Assembly: GCA_017409785.1 (NCBI GenBank)
Contig: JAFQSD010000002.1
Span: 536,597 to 600,596 of the forward strand
Source of the DNA: Bacilli bacterium
GTDB lineage: Bacteria; Bacillota_I; Bacilli_A; RF39; UBA660
Direction: 5' to 3'
DNA: 64,000 bases
The notes beneath the pieces are model-generated. The model had not been told where the DNA came from, did not search any database, and was given only the letters and a program-made list of their open reading frames with translations. Numbering within the stretch: the first letter of the stretch is position 1; the number at the start of each line of letters is the position of its first letter. The translations under genes and the position numbers were made by a program. Positions 1-9,113 of this stretch are shown piece after piece.

Positions 1-365
1 TATGCTCCCCATAATCTAAGTTCATCCCATAATAAGACATTATTGCCATACGTTAAAACAAACAAGCCCACAAATCCTAACAAATATATTACAAAACCAG
101 GTGTAAAAATACATTTTAATATTTCTTTTTTAGCACTTTTATCTTTCTTAATAAATTTAAATATAAATAATAAGTAAGTAATGAGCATAAGAACTATCAA
201 AGAAATAAATCCCACATTTAATATATTAAAAATATAAAACAAATATAAAAATAACATTATACCAACTACAGTAATTGGCATTATTTCCTCAAATCTCTTT
301 TTATATAATGCTCCAAAAACACTAAAACTCGATAAAGAGAAAAAGAGAAGCAATAAACTAATCAT
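1..365 (-). CDS. membrane protein, N-terminal part (3' end outside window)
   Basis: The minus-strand frame opens at ATG 365..363 and runs off the window edge, giving about 121 residues. The start follows GGAGAAG inside the end of the upstream glycosyltransferase gene and overlaps it by 8 bases, so the two are translationally coupled. Four hydrophobic stretches (about residues 1-20, 30-50, 52-70 and 88-108) are followed by a WDELRLWGA motif. A WDE-x-x-x-W loop after the first helices is typical of polytopic membrane glycosyltransferase-like proteins that accompany GT2/GtrA genes. The likely role is in surface polysaccharide or glycolipid assembly, inferred from that loop and the neighbour. The family cannot be fixed from this fragment. 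Confidence 0.7.
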   Translation of the reverse strand, partial: MISLLLLFFSLSSFSVFGALYKKRFEEIMPITVVGIMLFLYLFYIFNILNVGFISLIVLMLITYLLFIFKFIKKDKSAKKEILKCIFTPGFVIYLLGFVGLFVLTYGNNVLLWDELRLWGA

Positions 366-1455
366 TTTTCTTCTCCTTTACACCAAATACCCATCTTTGT
401 TGAATTTGAAAACTTACTAAGAATAGTAACGCATCAACAACAACTTTTATAACACTTGGATGAATAAATTTTCCTAATAAAATATATCCTCCATTAACAA
501 GTCCCCATGAAGCACCTGTTTGTATTAAACATAATGTGTAATATTTTATAAGTGTGCCCTTACCTTTAGTAGCATTAAATACAACATTTTTATTAATCGT
601 ATAGTTAAATAGTGAAGAAATTATTCTGGCACCAATAGTAGAAACTAAAATAGATACATTTTCTCCACAAATGGTATCTAATAAACCATAGAATAAAGTA
701 AATAATGCAATATCTAAAACCGCAGAACTTAAACCAGAAAATGCAAATTTAAAGAACTTTTTAAACATAACATTATAAATTTTTAATGAATCCATCACTG
801 GTCTAAAATGTGTTTCACTATTATTATCAAAATAAATTGTTTCTATTGTTGGTTCTAAAATATTAATTTTTCTCTTAACAGCTTCAATTAACATATTAAT
901 TTCGTACTCAAATCTCTCACCATCTAAAGATATACAATCTTTTACGAAATCATATGTCAAACCTCTAAGCCCTGTTTGTGTATCATTAATTTTCTTTCCA
1001 TATAGTAATTTAAATACAGCAGTTGTAATCTTATTCCCTTTACGACTCTTAAATGGAACATGATCTAAATTAAAATCTCTAGTACCTAATACTAATGTTT
1101 CACATTTTGCAGAATTTAAATCTTCTGCAATTTTTAATATATCATCAATTGCATGTTGACCATCTGAATCTGCAGTAATAATACCATTTGCTTCTTCATT
1201 TGAATAATTATTTATAAAATAATTAAATCCATTTTTTAAAGCGCGTCCTTTTCCTAAATTAACAGCATGTGTTAAAACTACACATCTCTTAATTTTTTCA
1301 ATTTCATCAAAAATACTTTTTAATTCTTTTCTACTTCCATCATTAACTACAATAACTTCAATATTATTATCGGAATTAATAAGTTTCTTAACATATTTAA
1401 TTAACTCCTTATCTGGATTTAAAGAAGGTATTAAAACTACCGTCTTTTTTTTCAT
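358..1455 (-). CDS. GT2 glycosyltransferase fused to a GtrA-like membrane domain
   Basis: Residues 1-210 form a GT-A fold family 2 (DPM1-like) transferase: VNDGS at 37-41, NLGKG at 66-70 and the metal-binding DSDGQH at 96-101. Residues about 235-360 hold four hydrophobic segments of the GtrA/DPMS type. Such fusions transfer a sugar from a nucleotide donor to polyprenyl phosphate and present or flip the product across the membrane for cell-surface decoration. It overlaps the next membrane gene by 8 bases. The exact donor and acceptor are not readable from sequence. Confidence 0.85.
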   Translation of the reverse strand: MKKKTVVLIPSLNPDKELIKYVKKLINSDNNIEVIVVNDGSRKELKSIFDEIEKIKRCVVLTHAVNLGKGRALKNGFNYFINNYSNEEANGIITADSDGQHAIDDILKIAEDLNSAKCETLVLGTRDFNLDHVPFKSRKGNKITTAVFKLLYGKKINDTQTGLRGLTYDFVKDCISLDGERFEYEINMLIEAVKRKINILEPTIETIYFDNNSETHFRPVMDSLKIYNVMFKKFFKFAFSGLSSAVLDIALFTLFYGLLDTICGENVSILVSTIGARIISSLFNYTINKNVVFNATKGKGTLIKYYTLCLIQTGASWGLVNGGYILLGKFIHPSVIKVVVDALLFLVSFQIQQRWVFGVKEKKND

Positions 1456-1521
1456 CTAAAACACCTCTACTTCTTATAAATCATTATATCAAACAAAAAA
1501 ACTAATGCAACTACAATTTGA

Positions 1522-1734
1522 TTATTCCAATATTTCTAAATTAGAAATTAAAACATCGCTATAACAATAAGATTTAATTTGCCCATTATCAAGCTCAATC
1601 AAAAAAACTGCCGGATACATTTTTATAATAGTTCCAGCAAACTCCTCATTTTGATTTCTTGTTCCATGAAAAATAAACCGATGATACTTTCCTATATTAT
1701 TCTTAATTAGTGTCTTAACATTATCTAAAATCAT
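1522..1734 (-). CDS. veg: Veg family protein
   Basis: This 70-residue protein has the Veg pattern: an N-terminal helix (about residues 1-15), a GTI-x-x-x-YPAVFLIEL strand region at about 35-50 and a C-terminal YSDVL motif. B. subtilis Veg (86 aa) is a small beta-barrel-like protein linked to biofilm gene control and lies directly after yabG, as here. The start overlaps the yabG stop by 4 bases (ATGA), indicating one operon. It is slightly shorter than the family norm. Function beyond the B. subtilis phenotype is unknown. Confidence 0.85.
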   Translation of the reverse strand: MILDNVKTLIKNNIGKYHRFIFHGTRNQNEEFAGTIIKMYPAVFLIELDNGQIKSYCYSDVLISNLEILE

Positions 1735-2513
1735 CTTGGATACCCCACGTACATGGTCCCATTCGTAATAATTCCTCCCATACCATCGCTTCCATATTTT
1801 GTCTTTTCAATTAAACTTATTACATCAATACTTTTATTCTTATCAGAAAGAGCAAGCGAAGAAGCTATAATTGCTGGATCCAATGCATGAATATTTATAC
1901 GTTTAGGACTTGATGCAAAGTTTGCTCCTGCTTTTATTAACTCTTCGTAATTAGATTGACACGCTCCAGCAATAATAATTAATTTATCCTGACTTTTCTC
2001 ATACTTTCTTGCAGCCTTCACCGCTTCAATAAAATTACTAGTATTTTGATAATTATCTCTTCCACTTTCTTTTACTTTTCTATTAAAAAAAGCATCATGT
2101 CCTGTAATAACAACAATATCAGGCCTATATTCAACTAATAAATCCAATATTCTATCAGACACATCATGCTCAGGTATTGAAATACCATTAGCCTTAATAT
2201 TCATATTTTTATAAAAACTCATACATCTTTCTAAATATTCTCCATCTCCATCAATATGTAATATTCTTCCTGGTAAATAAAAAAATTGATTTCTATCAAG
2301 CTTTATATCTCTTACATTAGCATCAATTATTTCCTTATCTGATTGGATATAATTATATTTTGCATTAACTAAGTCTGAAATATCGCTATCAGCACAAAGC
2401 CGCAAATCAACTCCTTTTAAGAAAACCACATTATTTTCAAAACCCACTATTTTAAATACAATATCATGCTTATATGAAATTCTTGTTACTAAATCACCTA
2501 ACTTAAAATTCAT
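1731..2513 (-). CDS. yabG: sporulation-specific peptidase YabG
   Basis: YabG is a cysteine-type protease that processes spore coat proteins in endospore formers. The 260 residues show its main blocks: LPGRILHIDGDGEYL (about 80-94), PDIVVITGHD (131-140), the candidate nucleophile block AGACQS (182-187) and ANFASSPKRINIHALDP (197-213), ending with a glycine-rich GSDGMGG segment. The N-terminal 60 residues resemble a small SH3-like domain. The operon with veg matches B. subtilis yabG-veg. Intact motifs argue against a decaying relic. It implies an ancestor, or the host itself, with spore-coat processing. Confidence 0.9.
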   Translation of the reverse strand: MNFKLGDLVTRISYKHDIVFKIVGFENNVVFLKGVDLRLCADSDISDLVNAKYNYIQSDKEIIDANVRDIKLDRNQFFYLPGRILHIDGDGEYLERCMSFYKNMNIKANGISIPEHDVSDRILDLLVEYRPDIVVITGHDAFFNRKVKESGRDNYQNTSNFIEAVKAARKYEKSQDKLIIIAGACQSNYEELIKAGANFASSPKRINIHALDPAIIASSLALSDKNKSIDVISLIEKTKYGSDGMGGIITNGTMYVGYPR

Positions 2514-2556
2514 CTAATCATCTCCACTTTAATATATGAAAATAATTATTTTTTAG

Positions 2557-2581
2557 AACAAAAAAAGCACCGAAGTGCTTT
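2557..2581 (-). terminator. terminator of the NlpC/P60 gene
   Basis: Perfect 7-bp inverted repeat AAAGCAC/GTGCTTT with loop CGAA (2564-2581), followed on the minus strand by a U-run. It overlaps the stop codon of the upstream gene. Confidence 0.8.
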
Positions 2582-4562
2582 AGATTCCTGTCGGAATATT
2601 ATTAATTGATTCTTTAGGATACTTATTGGCAATACCTTCGCCTTTTGCTATCCAGAAACCAGACGATTTACTATACGGATGATTACTTAGACACATTCCC
2701 GGTCCTTTTCCTGCAGCTTCTGCACAAATAAATCCTGTATCCGTTTTTCCTACAATCAATTTAACATGACCACTTGATAAGATAAAATCTCCTACCTCAC
2801 CACTTTCTTTTGACAACGGTAATTTACTATATGACCAAAAACTAGGATATTGCCCTCTATTAATATCATATCCTGCATTTACATATGCCCAAGTAGCAAA
2901 TCCAGAACAATCTAATCCATAGTAATAATAATGAACATCATATTCTTCAGAATAAGTTGATTTTGCAATTCCCCAAGACTTATCTGCTCCAAATGCCCAG
3001 GATTTACCACCCCACCAATATGGCATCTTAATTTTATATTTTTGGGCAAGTACTGTTTGCATTGCCACACCAGCGGTTGCTGCAGCATTTTTTGAATATA
3101 CTCCAGCGGCCCTTACTGATCTCGCAATTAATTTATCAAATTCAGTTTTAGACCAACCATTTGCGCTCAAATATGCCTCTAAAGACATATTCTCTAACTT
3201 TTTATATCCACTATATGTAATAAGTAAAGCATCATTAGGTACAGACACTGTCCCAGCCTCACTTACGTTACCAAATCCATCTTCCACCCATACATATGTT
3301 GTTCCAGGTAATCTTACTACATCAAGAGTTTCACTAGAAGTAGCAATGAATTGTCCAGTACTTTTACTCGGAACCACATTATTATAACTAAAATAATAGC
3401 CAGCAATTGAACTATTTATATTTCCTGCTTTTACAGTAACAATAACTCCATCTCTTTTTACACTTTCAATATAAACTCTTGAATTAACAATACAATTAGT
3501 ACTTGCTTCATTTCCAGCAGCATCATAAACATAAACAGTATTATTAGTAACAAGAGAATCTACAGTAAGTGTATTTGTAGTATACGTTTTACCACTAGTA
3601 ACAAACTTCTTAACACCAACATTATCACTAGCATCAACTTTAATTATAGTCTTTCCACCTCTATATTCAGCACTACAGCTAGCAACAGGTGCTACTTTAT
3701 CAATGTTTTTAACTTCAATTTCTGCTTCTCTAACTGCACCATGTTTATTCATTAATTTAAATTTATAAGTTCCATTTTCAGAAACTTCATAAGTATAGCT
3801 TTTGCTAACAACTGTTTGACCGTTTGGTAAAACTAGATAATCAAAGTACTCATCAACAATATCGGCTTTAATTCCAACAGTACCATTTGTATATCCAGTG
3901 TTCAAAACACTTAAAGTCATCTTAACATTCATTACAACAATTTGTCTTTTAACAGATGTAGTAATACCAGAAGAATTCTTAACAGTATAAACTACTTCAT
4001 AAACTCCAGGAGTAGAATTATCAACATTATGCGTAACTTTTACTTTTTTCTTAATATTACCATCTTTACTATCAACAGCAGTAAAACCTTCTTCTTTATA
4101 ATTACCATATAAATCAATATAAACTGTTTCTTCACCTTTAAGTGTAATTACTGTTTCACCAGTTTTTTGATTATTTTCTGATGTTTCACCTGACTGTTGA
4201 GAATTACTATTCCCAGGTCTATCAATAACTCTAACTATTCTTTTAACTGACATATCACCTAAAGTATATGTAATTTCATATTTACCTGTTTTATTCGTAT
4301 TAACATTATTAATAACTGAAACTTCCGCACTTAAATCATTTTGTTCAGAATCATATGCTTTTGCTCCAAGATCGTTATAAGCATTTCCTTTGTATACAAT
4401 AACACTATTATCTCCATTTATTTCTAAAGTATAAGAAATATTATTCTTACCCGATCCTAAAAAACACGAAATAACAATAATCCCCACTATTAATAAACAA
4501 CTTATAATAGCAATTAAATTTGAAGAACCATTACTTTTCTTATGATTTTTCATATTACTCAC
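2580..4562 (-). CDS. membrane-anchored NlpC/P60 peptidase with Ig-like repeats
   Basis: A likely cell-wall hydrolase. A short basic N-terminus precedes one hydrophobic segment (about residues 14-36); VISC at its end could be a lipobox, so anchoring may be by lipid or by helix. Two DUF5011/HYR-type Ig-like domains follow (about 42-112 and 137-210), each with the GKYEITYT or GVYEVVYT strand, then further beta-rich repeats to about 440. The C-terminal NlpC/P60-like domain has the LDCSGFATW motif with candidate nucleophile Cys552 and His599 in GHVKL. It is a monocistronic unit with its own terminator. The substrate is presumed to be peptidoglycan stem peptides. Confidence 0.8.
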   Translation of the reverse strand: MSNMKNHKKSNGSSNLIAIISCLLIVGIIVISCFLGSGKNNISYTLEINGDNSVIVYKGNAYNDLGAKAYDSEQNDLSAEVSVINNVNTNKTGKYEITYTLGDMSVKRIVRVIDRPGNSNSQQSGETSENNQKTGETVITLKGEETVYIDLYGNYKEEGFTAVDSKDGNIKKKVKVTHNVDNSTPGVYEVVYTVKNSSGITTSVKRQIVVMNVKMTLSVLNTGYTNGTVGIKADIVDEYFDYLVLPNGQTVVSKSYTYEVSENGTYKFKLMNKHGAVREAEIEVKNIDKVAPVASCSAEYRGGKTIIKVDASDNVGVKKFVTSGKTYTTNTLTVDSLVTNNTVYVYDAAGNEASTNCIVNSRVYIESVKRDGVIVTVKAGNINSSIAGYYFSYNNVVPSKSTGQFIATSSETLDVVRLPGTTYVWVEDGFGNVSEAGTVSVPNDALLITYSGYKKLENMSLEAYLSANGWSKTEFDKLIARSVRAAGVYSKNAAATAGVAMQTVLAQKYKIKMPYWWGGKSWAFGADKSWGIAKSTYSEEYDVHYYYYGLDCSGFATWAYVNAGYDINRGQYPSFWSYSKLPLSKESGEVGDFILSSGHVKLIVGKTDTGFICAEAAGKGPGMCLSNHPYSKSSGFWIAKGEGIANKYPKESINNIPTGI

Positions 4563-4637
4563 CTATCTTATACCAAGATTATAACATAATAATAAATACA
4601 AATTAATAAAGAAGTATATCATTTACACATTAAATCA

Positions 4638-4664
4638 TAAAAAAAAGCAACTAAATAGTTGCTT
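4638..4664 (-). terminator. terminator of the zinc-ribbon gene
   Basis: 8-bp perfect stem AAGCAACT/AGTTGCTT with loop AAAT, preceded on the plus strand by seven A residues that give a U-run in the minus-strand RNA. Confidence 0.85.
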
Positions 4665-4670
4665 AAATTA

Positions 4671-5696
4671 TTAACCTCTATGATCTAATTGAATTTCATC
4701 AATTACGCCATCTTTAACATTAATTTTAAAATTATTTGTGGTTGTCCATGTTGTATCAGATAAATATGTATATTGTTTATTTCCACTATAATCCTTAGAA
4801 TCATTAGGTGCACCAAATAATTCAGTAAGTTTAGCTTCTGTTATACTATCTCCAACTTTAAGTCCACCAGGGAAAATAATTTTATCAGCGCCTTGAGAAA
4901 CTTGATACTTAGTTTGAGATATTCTTGTTACATTACTTTCAACATATTTAGCTTCTGCTCCACTTTTATTGAATAATTCAATATATAAAGCTAACTTATC
5001 ATTCTTATATAAGTTTACTGGAGCATAATGATTATTAGGTAATACCATATTTAAATATGTATCTTTTATAGTAAAACCAGAAGCATTTTTAAAATCATTA
5101 TATGACATAGGAAGTGTATATACTTTTCCATTAATACCAAATTGATATTGTTTCCAATCATTTGAAACATTAACATTTGTTGTTGTAGAATCACTTGTGA
5201 TTGATTCATCCTTCTCTGTATTTGTATTTAAATTATCATCAAGCATATCTTGAGTATCTTTAATTTGACTTTCTGCTTGTTCAATTATTTCTTGAGCAGT
5301 ATCATCAGTTGAATCAATTGCATAATTTAATGCACCAAAAATAAATGAAAAACTTAAAATAACAACAACTATACTTAGTAATGCACTAATCAATGCACAA
5401 ATACCACTAGCTTTTGCAGTTTTTGGCGAAGTTTTCTTCTGAACAAAGAAAATAATTAAACCAGCTAATGGAATAAACCAAGATAAAATAGCTAACCACA
5501 CATTTACCTTATCCTGAGTATTTTGAACTTGACCACTTGGTACGTTACCCAAATTTTGTTCAGGATTTATATTTCCTTGATTATTTACATCATTTACTAC
5601 AGTATTTTCAACAGTTGGACTAGTCATATCATTTCCACAATTAGGACAAAATTGTGATCCTTCTTGAACTTGTGAATTACATTTATTACAAACCAT
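4671..5696 (-). CDS. zinc-ribbon membrane protein
   Basis: The start is placed at ATG 5696, not the longer frame, because TAAAGGAGGA sits just upstream of it. The 341-aa protein opens with a CxxC...CPNCG zinc ribbon (residues 3-21), then a low-complexity Asn/Gln linker. Two hydrophobic segments (about 67-87 and 95-126) are followed by an acidic/Ser-Thr linker and a beta-rich C-terminal domain of about 160 residues containing GLKVGDSITEAKLTELFG, the pattern of SmpA/Omp-like or peptidase-associated repeats. Zinc-ribbon plus helix proteins of this form are common and mostly uncharacterised in gut Bacillota. It is monocistronic. No function is assigned. Confidence 0.75.
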   Translation of the reverse strand: MVCNKCNSQVQEGSQFCPNCGNDMTSPTVENTVVNDVNNQGNINPEQNLGNVPSGQVQNTQDKVNVWLAILSWFIPLAGLIIFFVQKKTSPKTAKASGICALISALLSIVVVILSFSFIFGALNYAIDSTDDTAQEIIEQAESQIKDTQDMLDDNLNTNTEKDESITSDSTTTNVNVSNDWKQYQFGINGKVYTLPMSYNDFKNASGFTIKDTYLNMVLPNNHYAPVNLYKNDKLALYIELFNKSGAEAKYVESNVTRISQTKYQVSQGADKIIFPGGLKVGDSITEAKLTELFGAPNDSKDYSGNKQYTYLSDTTWTTTNNFKINVKDGVIDEIQLDHRG

Positions 5697-5779
5697 AAAA
5701 TCCTCCTTTATTTTAACCAAAGTATAGCACAATATTTATTTTAAAGAAATAAAATCAACCTTTTTTTAATAAATGTACG

Positions 5780-5806
5780 TAAAGAAAAAGTACCATTAGG
5801 TACTTT
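5780..5806 (-). terminator. terminator of the acyl-CoA ligase gene
   Basis: Perfect 8-bp stem AAAGTACC/GGTACTTT with loop ATTA (5787-5806) and a following U-rich tract on the minus strand, directly behind the stop codon at 5808. Confidence 0.8.
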
Positions 5807-5807
5807 A

Positions 5808-7529
5808 TTACTTATTCTCATTTTCTAGTTCTCTATAGTTTACTTTACCAATCATTGTTTTTGGTAAACTTTCTCTAAATTCAAATTCTTTTGGAACCAT
5901 ATAAGCAGCTAAATTCTTCTTACAATATTCTTTAATATCATTACGAACTTTCAACTTATCCTTTACTCCATTATCTAAAACTATATAAGCTTTTGGCACT
6001 TGAACTTTATATGGATGAGGTATGCCAATAACTCCACAATTTAAAACATCAGGATGCTTCATTAATACATTTTCAATATGTGATGGATAAACATTATATC
6101 CTGAAACAATAAGCATTCGCTTTAAACGCGAAACATAGAATACAACACCATCTTCAGTCATATATCCTAAATCTCCAGTATGAACCCAAATTTTACCTTT
6201 TTTATCCATTTGTAAAATATCGTTAGTTTCTTTATCATTATCTAAATAACCTGACATAACGGCTGGACTATGAATACAAATTTCTCCAGTTTCCCCATAT
6301 GGAAGAATTTCCTTCGTATCAGGATTAACTATTTTTATTTCATTACTTGGGAATGGAATACCAATAGAACCAGGTACTGTTGCATCTAATACTTGTGCAC
6401 AAACTGGACCACATGTTTCAGTCATACCATAACCTTGAATAATACTAATGTCTGCACCATGTCTCTTAAAAAACTTATTAACTGCATCATTTTTTTCTGG
6501 AATTAAACTATCTCCTCCAGAAATAGCATATTTAACATAAGATAAGTCCATATTATCCATATGCTTATTTGTAAGTAATGCTTCATATAATGTTGGCACT
6601 CCAGCAACAATTGTTGGATGATATGATGTAAACAATTTATCAAATCTCTTAGCATCAAATTGTGGAATTAAAATTACGCTCGCTCCAAGACACATTACAG
6701 CATTAACACATACACACAATCCAAAACAATGGAAAAGTGGTAATATTGCAAGCATTGAATCTCCAGGACCAATCTTAGGGAAAATAATAGTTGCTTGTTT
6801 AGATAAAGCATTTAAATTTCCATTTGTTAACACAATATTTTTAGGTGTTCCAGTTGTTCCACCACTATGTAAAATAACAGCCGGTTGATCTTTAGTAGTT
6901 TTAACTAATACCTTTTTAGTATAGTGTTTACCTTTTTCCATAAAGTCATGCCAATACATATATGTTTCACTTTTCTTAGGTTTTTCAATTTTTCTACCTT
7001 GAGTTAAATTATAACCAAGTTTTAATAAAGTAGGCATTGAATCACTTGCAGAAACTATAATTGTTTTATATACTGCTGTATCTTCAATGATTTCTTTAAC
7101 TTTTTTATAACTTAAGTTAATTGCAATAAGCATTACACTCTTAGTACTTATTAAAGAATGTTTAATTTCTTCTTCAGCAGATAAAGGATGAATCATATTA
7201 GCAATTGCACCAATTTCATTAGTTGCAAAAAATGCAATAACTGCTTCAGGAGTATTAGGCATACAAATTGTAACAACATCACCTTCACGAATTCCTTGAC
7301 TTCTAAGTGCTCTAGCACATACATTTATTTCATTTAAGAACGCTCTATAAGTCATCTTTTTATTAAAATAATTTATCGCAATAGAATCTAAATTATTTTC
7401 ATTACAATCTCTTAAATATTCATATACTGACTTATTAGGTACCTCAATTGTTCTTTTATCCTTATCATAATATTTATCCCATGGATTTTTATATTTCATT
7501 TTTTTAATCATTTTATCGATAATCTTCAT
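5808..7529 (-). CDS. AMP-forming acyl-CoA synthetase (long-chain fatty acid-CoA ligase type)
   Basis: An ANL-superfamily enzyme that activates a carboxylic acid as acyl-AMP and then transfers it to CoA. Visible core motifs are the P-loop HSGGTTGTPK at 221-230, GYGMTETCGP at 366-375 and GDLGY at 451-455, with the C-terminal catalytic Lys region (PKTMIGKVNY) near the end. The 573-aa length fits FadD-like ligases. It is divergently transcribed from a tetR gene, and a 20-bp palindrome lies between its promoter and start, so fatty-acid- or acyl-CoA-responsive repression is likely (inference). Chain-length preference cannot be read from the sequence. Confidence 0.88.
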   Translation of the reverse strand: MKIIDKMIKKMKYKNPWDKYYDKDKRTIEVPNKSVYEYLRDCNENNLDSIAINYFNKKMTYRAFLNEINVCARALRSQGIREGDVVTICMPNTPEAVIAFFATNEIGAIANMIHPLSAEEEIKHSLISTKSVMLIAINLSYKKVKEIIEDTAVYKTIIVSASDSMPTLLKLGYNLTQGRKIEKPKKSETYMYWHDFMEKGKHYTKKVLVKTTKDQPAVILHSGGTTGTPKNIVLTNGNLNALSKQATIIFPKIGPGDSMLAILPLFHCFGLCVCVNAVMCLGASVILIPQFDAKRFDKLFTSYHPTIVAGVPTLYEALLTNKHMDNMDLSYVKYAISGGDSLIPEKNDAVNKFFKRHGADISIIQGYGMTETCGPVCAQVLDATVPGSIGIPFPSNEIKIVNPDTKEILPYGETGEICIHSPAVMSGYLDNDKETNDILQMDKKGKIWVHTGDLGYMTEDGVVFYVSRLKRMLIVSGYNVYPSHIENVLMKHPDVLNCGVIGIPHPYKVQVPKAYIVLDNGVKDKLKVRNDIKEYCKKNLAAYMVPKEFEFRESLPKTMIGKVNYRELENENK

Positions 7530-7543
7530 TTCTTCACCTCAGT

Positions 7544-7563
7544 TATTCAACACTTGTTGAATA
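7544..7563. promoter_or_regulatory. candidate TetR operator
   Basis: Perfect 20-bp palindrome: 9-bp arms TATTCAACA and TGTTGAATA around a CT centre. It lies about 6-25 bases downstream of the predicted transcription start of the acyl-CoA ligase gene and just before its ribosome binding site, a standard place for a TetR-family roadblock operator. Confidence 0.65.
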
Positions 7564-7575
7564 TATTACAATTGT

Positions 7576-7604
7576 ATTATATAATTAATATATAATCACA
7601 TCAA
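7576..7604 (-). promoter_or_regulatory. promoter of the acyl-CoA ligase gene
   Basis: Minus-strand TTGATG (7604..7599), a 17-base spacer and TATAAT (7581..7576). The predicted start near 7569 leaves the palindrome at 7544-7563 in the leader. Confidence 0.65.
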
Positions 7605-7674
7605 TAATCAAAAATTACATAATTGATAGATATTAAACAAAAACAATAAAAAATGTTTAAAAAAAGAGGTAAAC

Positions 7675-8238
7675 ATGGATAGACGTATAAAATACACAAA
7701 AAAAATAATTAAAGATACATTTATTGAACTAGTATCAGAAAAAGATATAAAAAAAATAACAGTTAGCGAAATATGTTCTAAGGCAGATATAAATCGAGCT
7801 ACATTTTATCGCTACTACTTAGATGTATATGATCTTTTAGACACAATAAAAAAAGAGTTCACTACCGAACTAAAAAATGCTTATACACCAACAAACGAAA
7901 AGGAAAATACTGTAATAAATTTTGCTAAAGCTATGCTTGAAGTATTTTTAGAAAACAAAGAACTAGTCAAAATGCTCTTTAATACAAACAATGGTCTATA
8001 TTTCTTAAACGATATATTAGAAATTGCATATGCACGATGTAAAGAAAAATGGGAAAAGGATTTACCTAACATAAGTCAAGAAGACATGGAATATGCATCG
8101 GTATTCATATTTAATGGAGCACTTGGTGTCATAAACTTTTGGGTACAAAATAACTTTGACAAAGACATCAATGAAATGGCAGAAATAATTGAAACTCTAA
8201 GTTATTTCGGAACAAGACGATATATATATAAAAAATAG
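7675..8238 (+). CDS. TetR/AcrR family transcriptional regulator
   Basis: A 187-aa protein with an N-terminal TetR HTH: ITVSEICSKADINRATFYRYY at about 28-48, in two parts TVSEICSKADIN and RATFYRYY. The divergent C-terminal helical ligand domain (about 60-187) is expected. It starts after AAAGAGGTAAAC. It is the only plus-strand gene on the left arm and faces away from the acyl-CoA ligase gene, so it is probably the local repressor acting at the intergenic palindrome. The ligand is inferred to be a fatty acid or acyl-CoA. Confidence 0.88.
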   Translation: MDRRIKYTKKIIKDTFIELVSEKDIKKITVSEICSKADINRATFYRYYLDVYDLLDTIKKEFTTELKNAYTPTNEKENTVINFAKAMLEVFLENKELVKMLFNTNNGLYFLNDILEIAYARCKEKWEKDLPNISQEDMEYASVFIFNGALGVINFWVQNNFDKDINEMAEIIETLSYFGTRRYIYKK

Positions 8239-8256
8239 ACTTTTCAGTCTATTTTT
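8231..8256. terminator. bidirectional terminator between tetR and rsmA
   Basis: AAAAATAGACT/AGTCTATTTTT with loop TTTC. It gives a U-tract on both strands and overlaps both stop codons of the converging genes. Confidence 0.85.
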
Positions 8257-9049
8257 TTAATGCATTAGCCATTTCTACAAAAATTTCTACATCTAAAGCC
8301 TCAGCTCTAACTGTTAAGTCTAAATCATAATTAGAAAGAACATTTTCTATTATTTCTAAATTATAACCTTTTAAATTATTACGTAACGTCTTTCTTTTAT
8401 ATTGAAAGCTATCTCTAACTAATTTTTCAAAAAATTTAAAATCATTTAAAGGTAATTTATCTTCTTTCTCAGAAAAAGAAATAATTACACTATCAACATT
8501 TGGCTCAGGTACAAATTGTTTTCTAGAAACAAAAAATTCTTTTTTTACATTGTAAAAATAATTAAGTAACACAGTAATTGAACCATATTCCTTATTACCA
8601 CTTTGAGTAGAAAATCTATCTCCAACTTCTTTCTGAACCATCATGACTATTTTTTCAAATTTAAGTCCACTTTCTATAAGTTTCATTAAAATAGGTGTAG
8701 TAATATAATAAGGAACATTACTAACAAAATATAAATGTTTATAACTATAATCAGCAACATCATCAATCAAATTTGATAATAAAAAATCCTGAAAAACCAC
8801 ATCGACATTATCACAATCATATAATCTTTTTGACAATTCTTCTTCTAACTCTGTGTCTATTTCATAAGCCAAAACATTTGTCGCAACTTTAGAAAGTTCT
8901 CTTGTCATAATAGCACCACCAGGTCCAACCTCGATAACAAGAGAATTATCTTCAATATTAGCACAGTTAACTATCTTTTTAACAATATTAACATCCTTTA
9001 AAAAGTTTTGTCCAAATTTCTTTTTAAACTTTACATCATATTTTTCCAT
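8249..9049 (-). CDS. rsmA: 16S rRNA adenine-N6,N6-dimethyltransferase RsmA
   Basis: RsmA (KsgA) dimethylates two adjacent adenines in helix 45 of 16S rRNA late in 30S assembly. Seen: the KKKFGQNFL N-terminus, SAM motif VIEVGPGG (about 40-47), catalytic NVPYYI (about 110-115) and the all-helical C-terminal domain. ATG 9049 is chosen because GGTGA precedes it; the upstream GTG codons belong to that ribosome binding region. In B. subtilis rsmA precedes yabG-veg; here a TetR/ligase pair and two surface protein genes lie between. Confidence 0.93.
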   Translation of the reverse strand: MEKYDVKFKKKFGQNFLKDVNIVKKIVNCANIEDNSLVIEVGPGGAIMTRELSKVATNVLAYEIDTELEEELSKRLYDCDNVDVVFQDFLLSNLIDDVADYSYKHLYFVSNVPYYITTPILMKLIESGLKFEKIVMMVQKEVGDRFSTQSGNKEYGSITVLLNYFYNVKKEFFVSRKQFVPEPNVDSVIISFSEKEDKLPLNDFKFFEKLVRDSFQYKRKTLRNNLKGYNLEIIENVLSNYDLDLTVRAEALDVEIFVEMANALKK

Positions 9050-9080
9050 GCAATTCACCACTTAGCCCATATTATACTAC

Positions 9081-9112
9081 AAAAAAAGAAAAATTAATAT
9101 CTAATTTTTCTT
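9081..9112 (-). terminator. terminator of the sipW-type gene
   Basis: 11-bp stem AAGAAAAATTA/TAATTTTTCTT with loop ATATC, then a U-run on the minus strand. Confidence 0.75.
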
Positions 9113-9113
9113 A

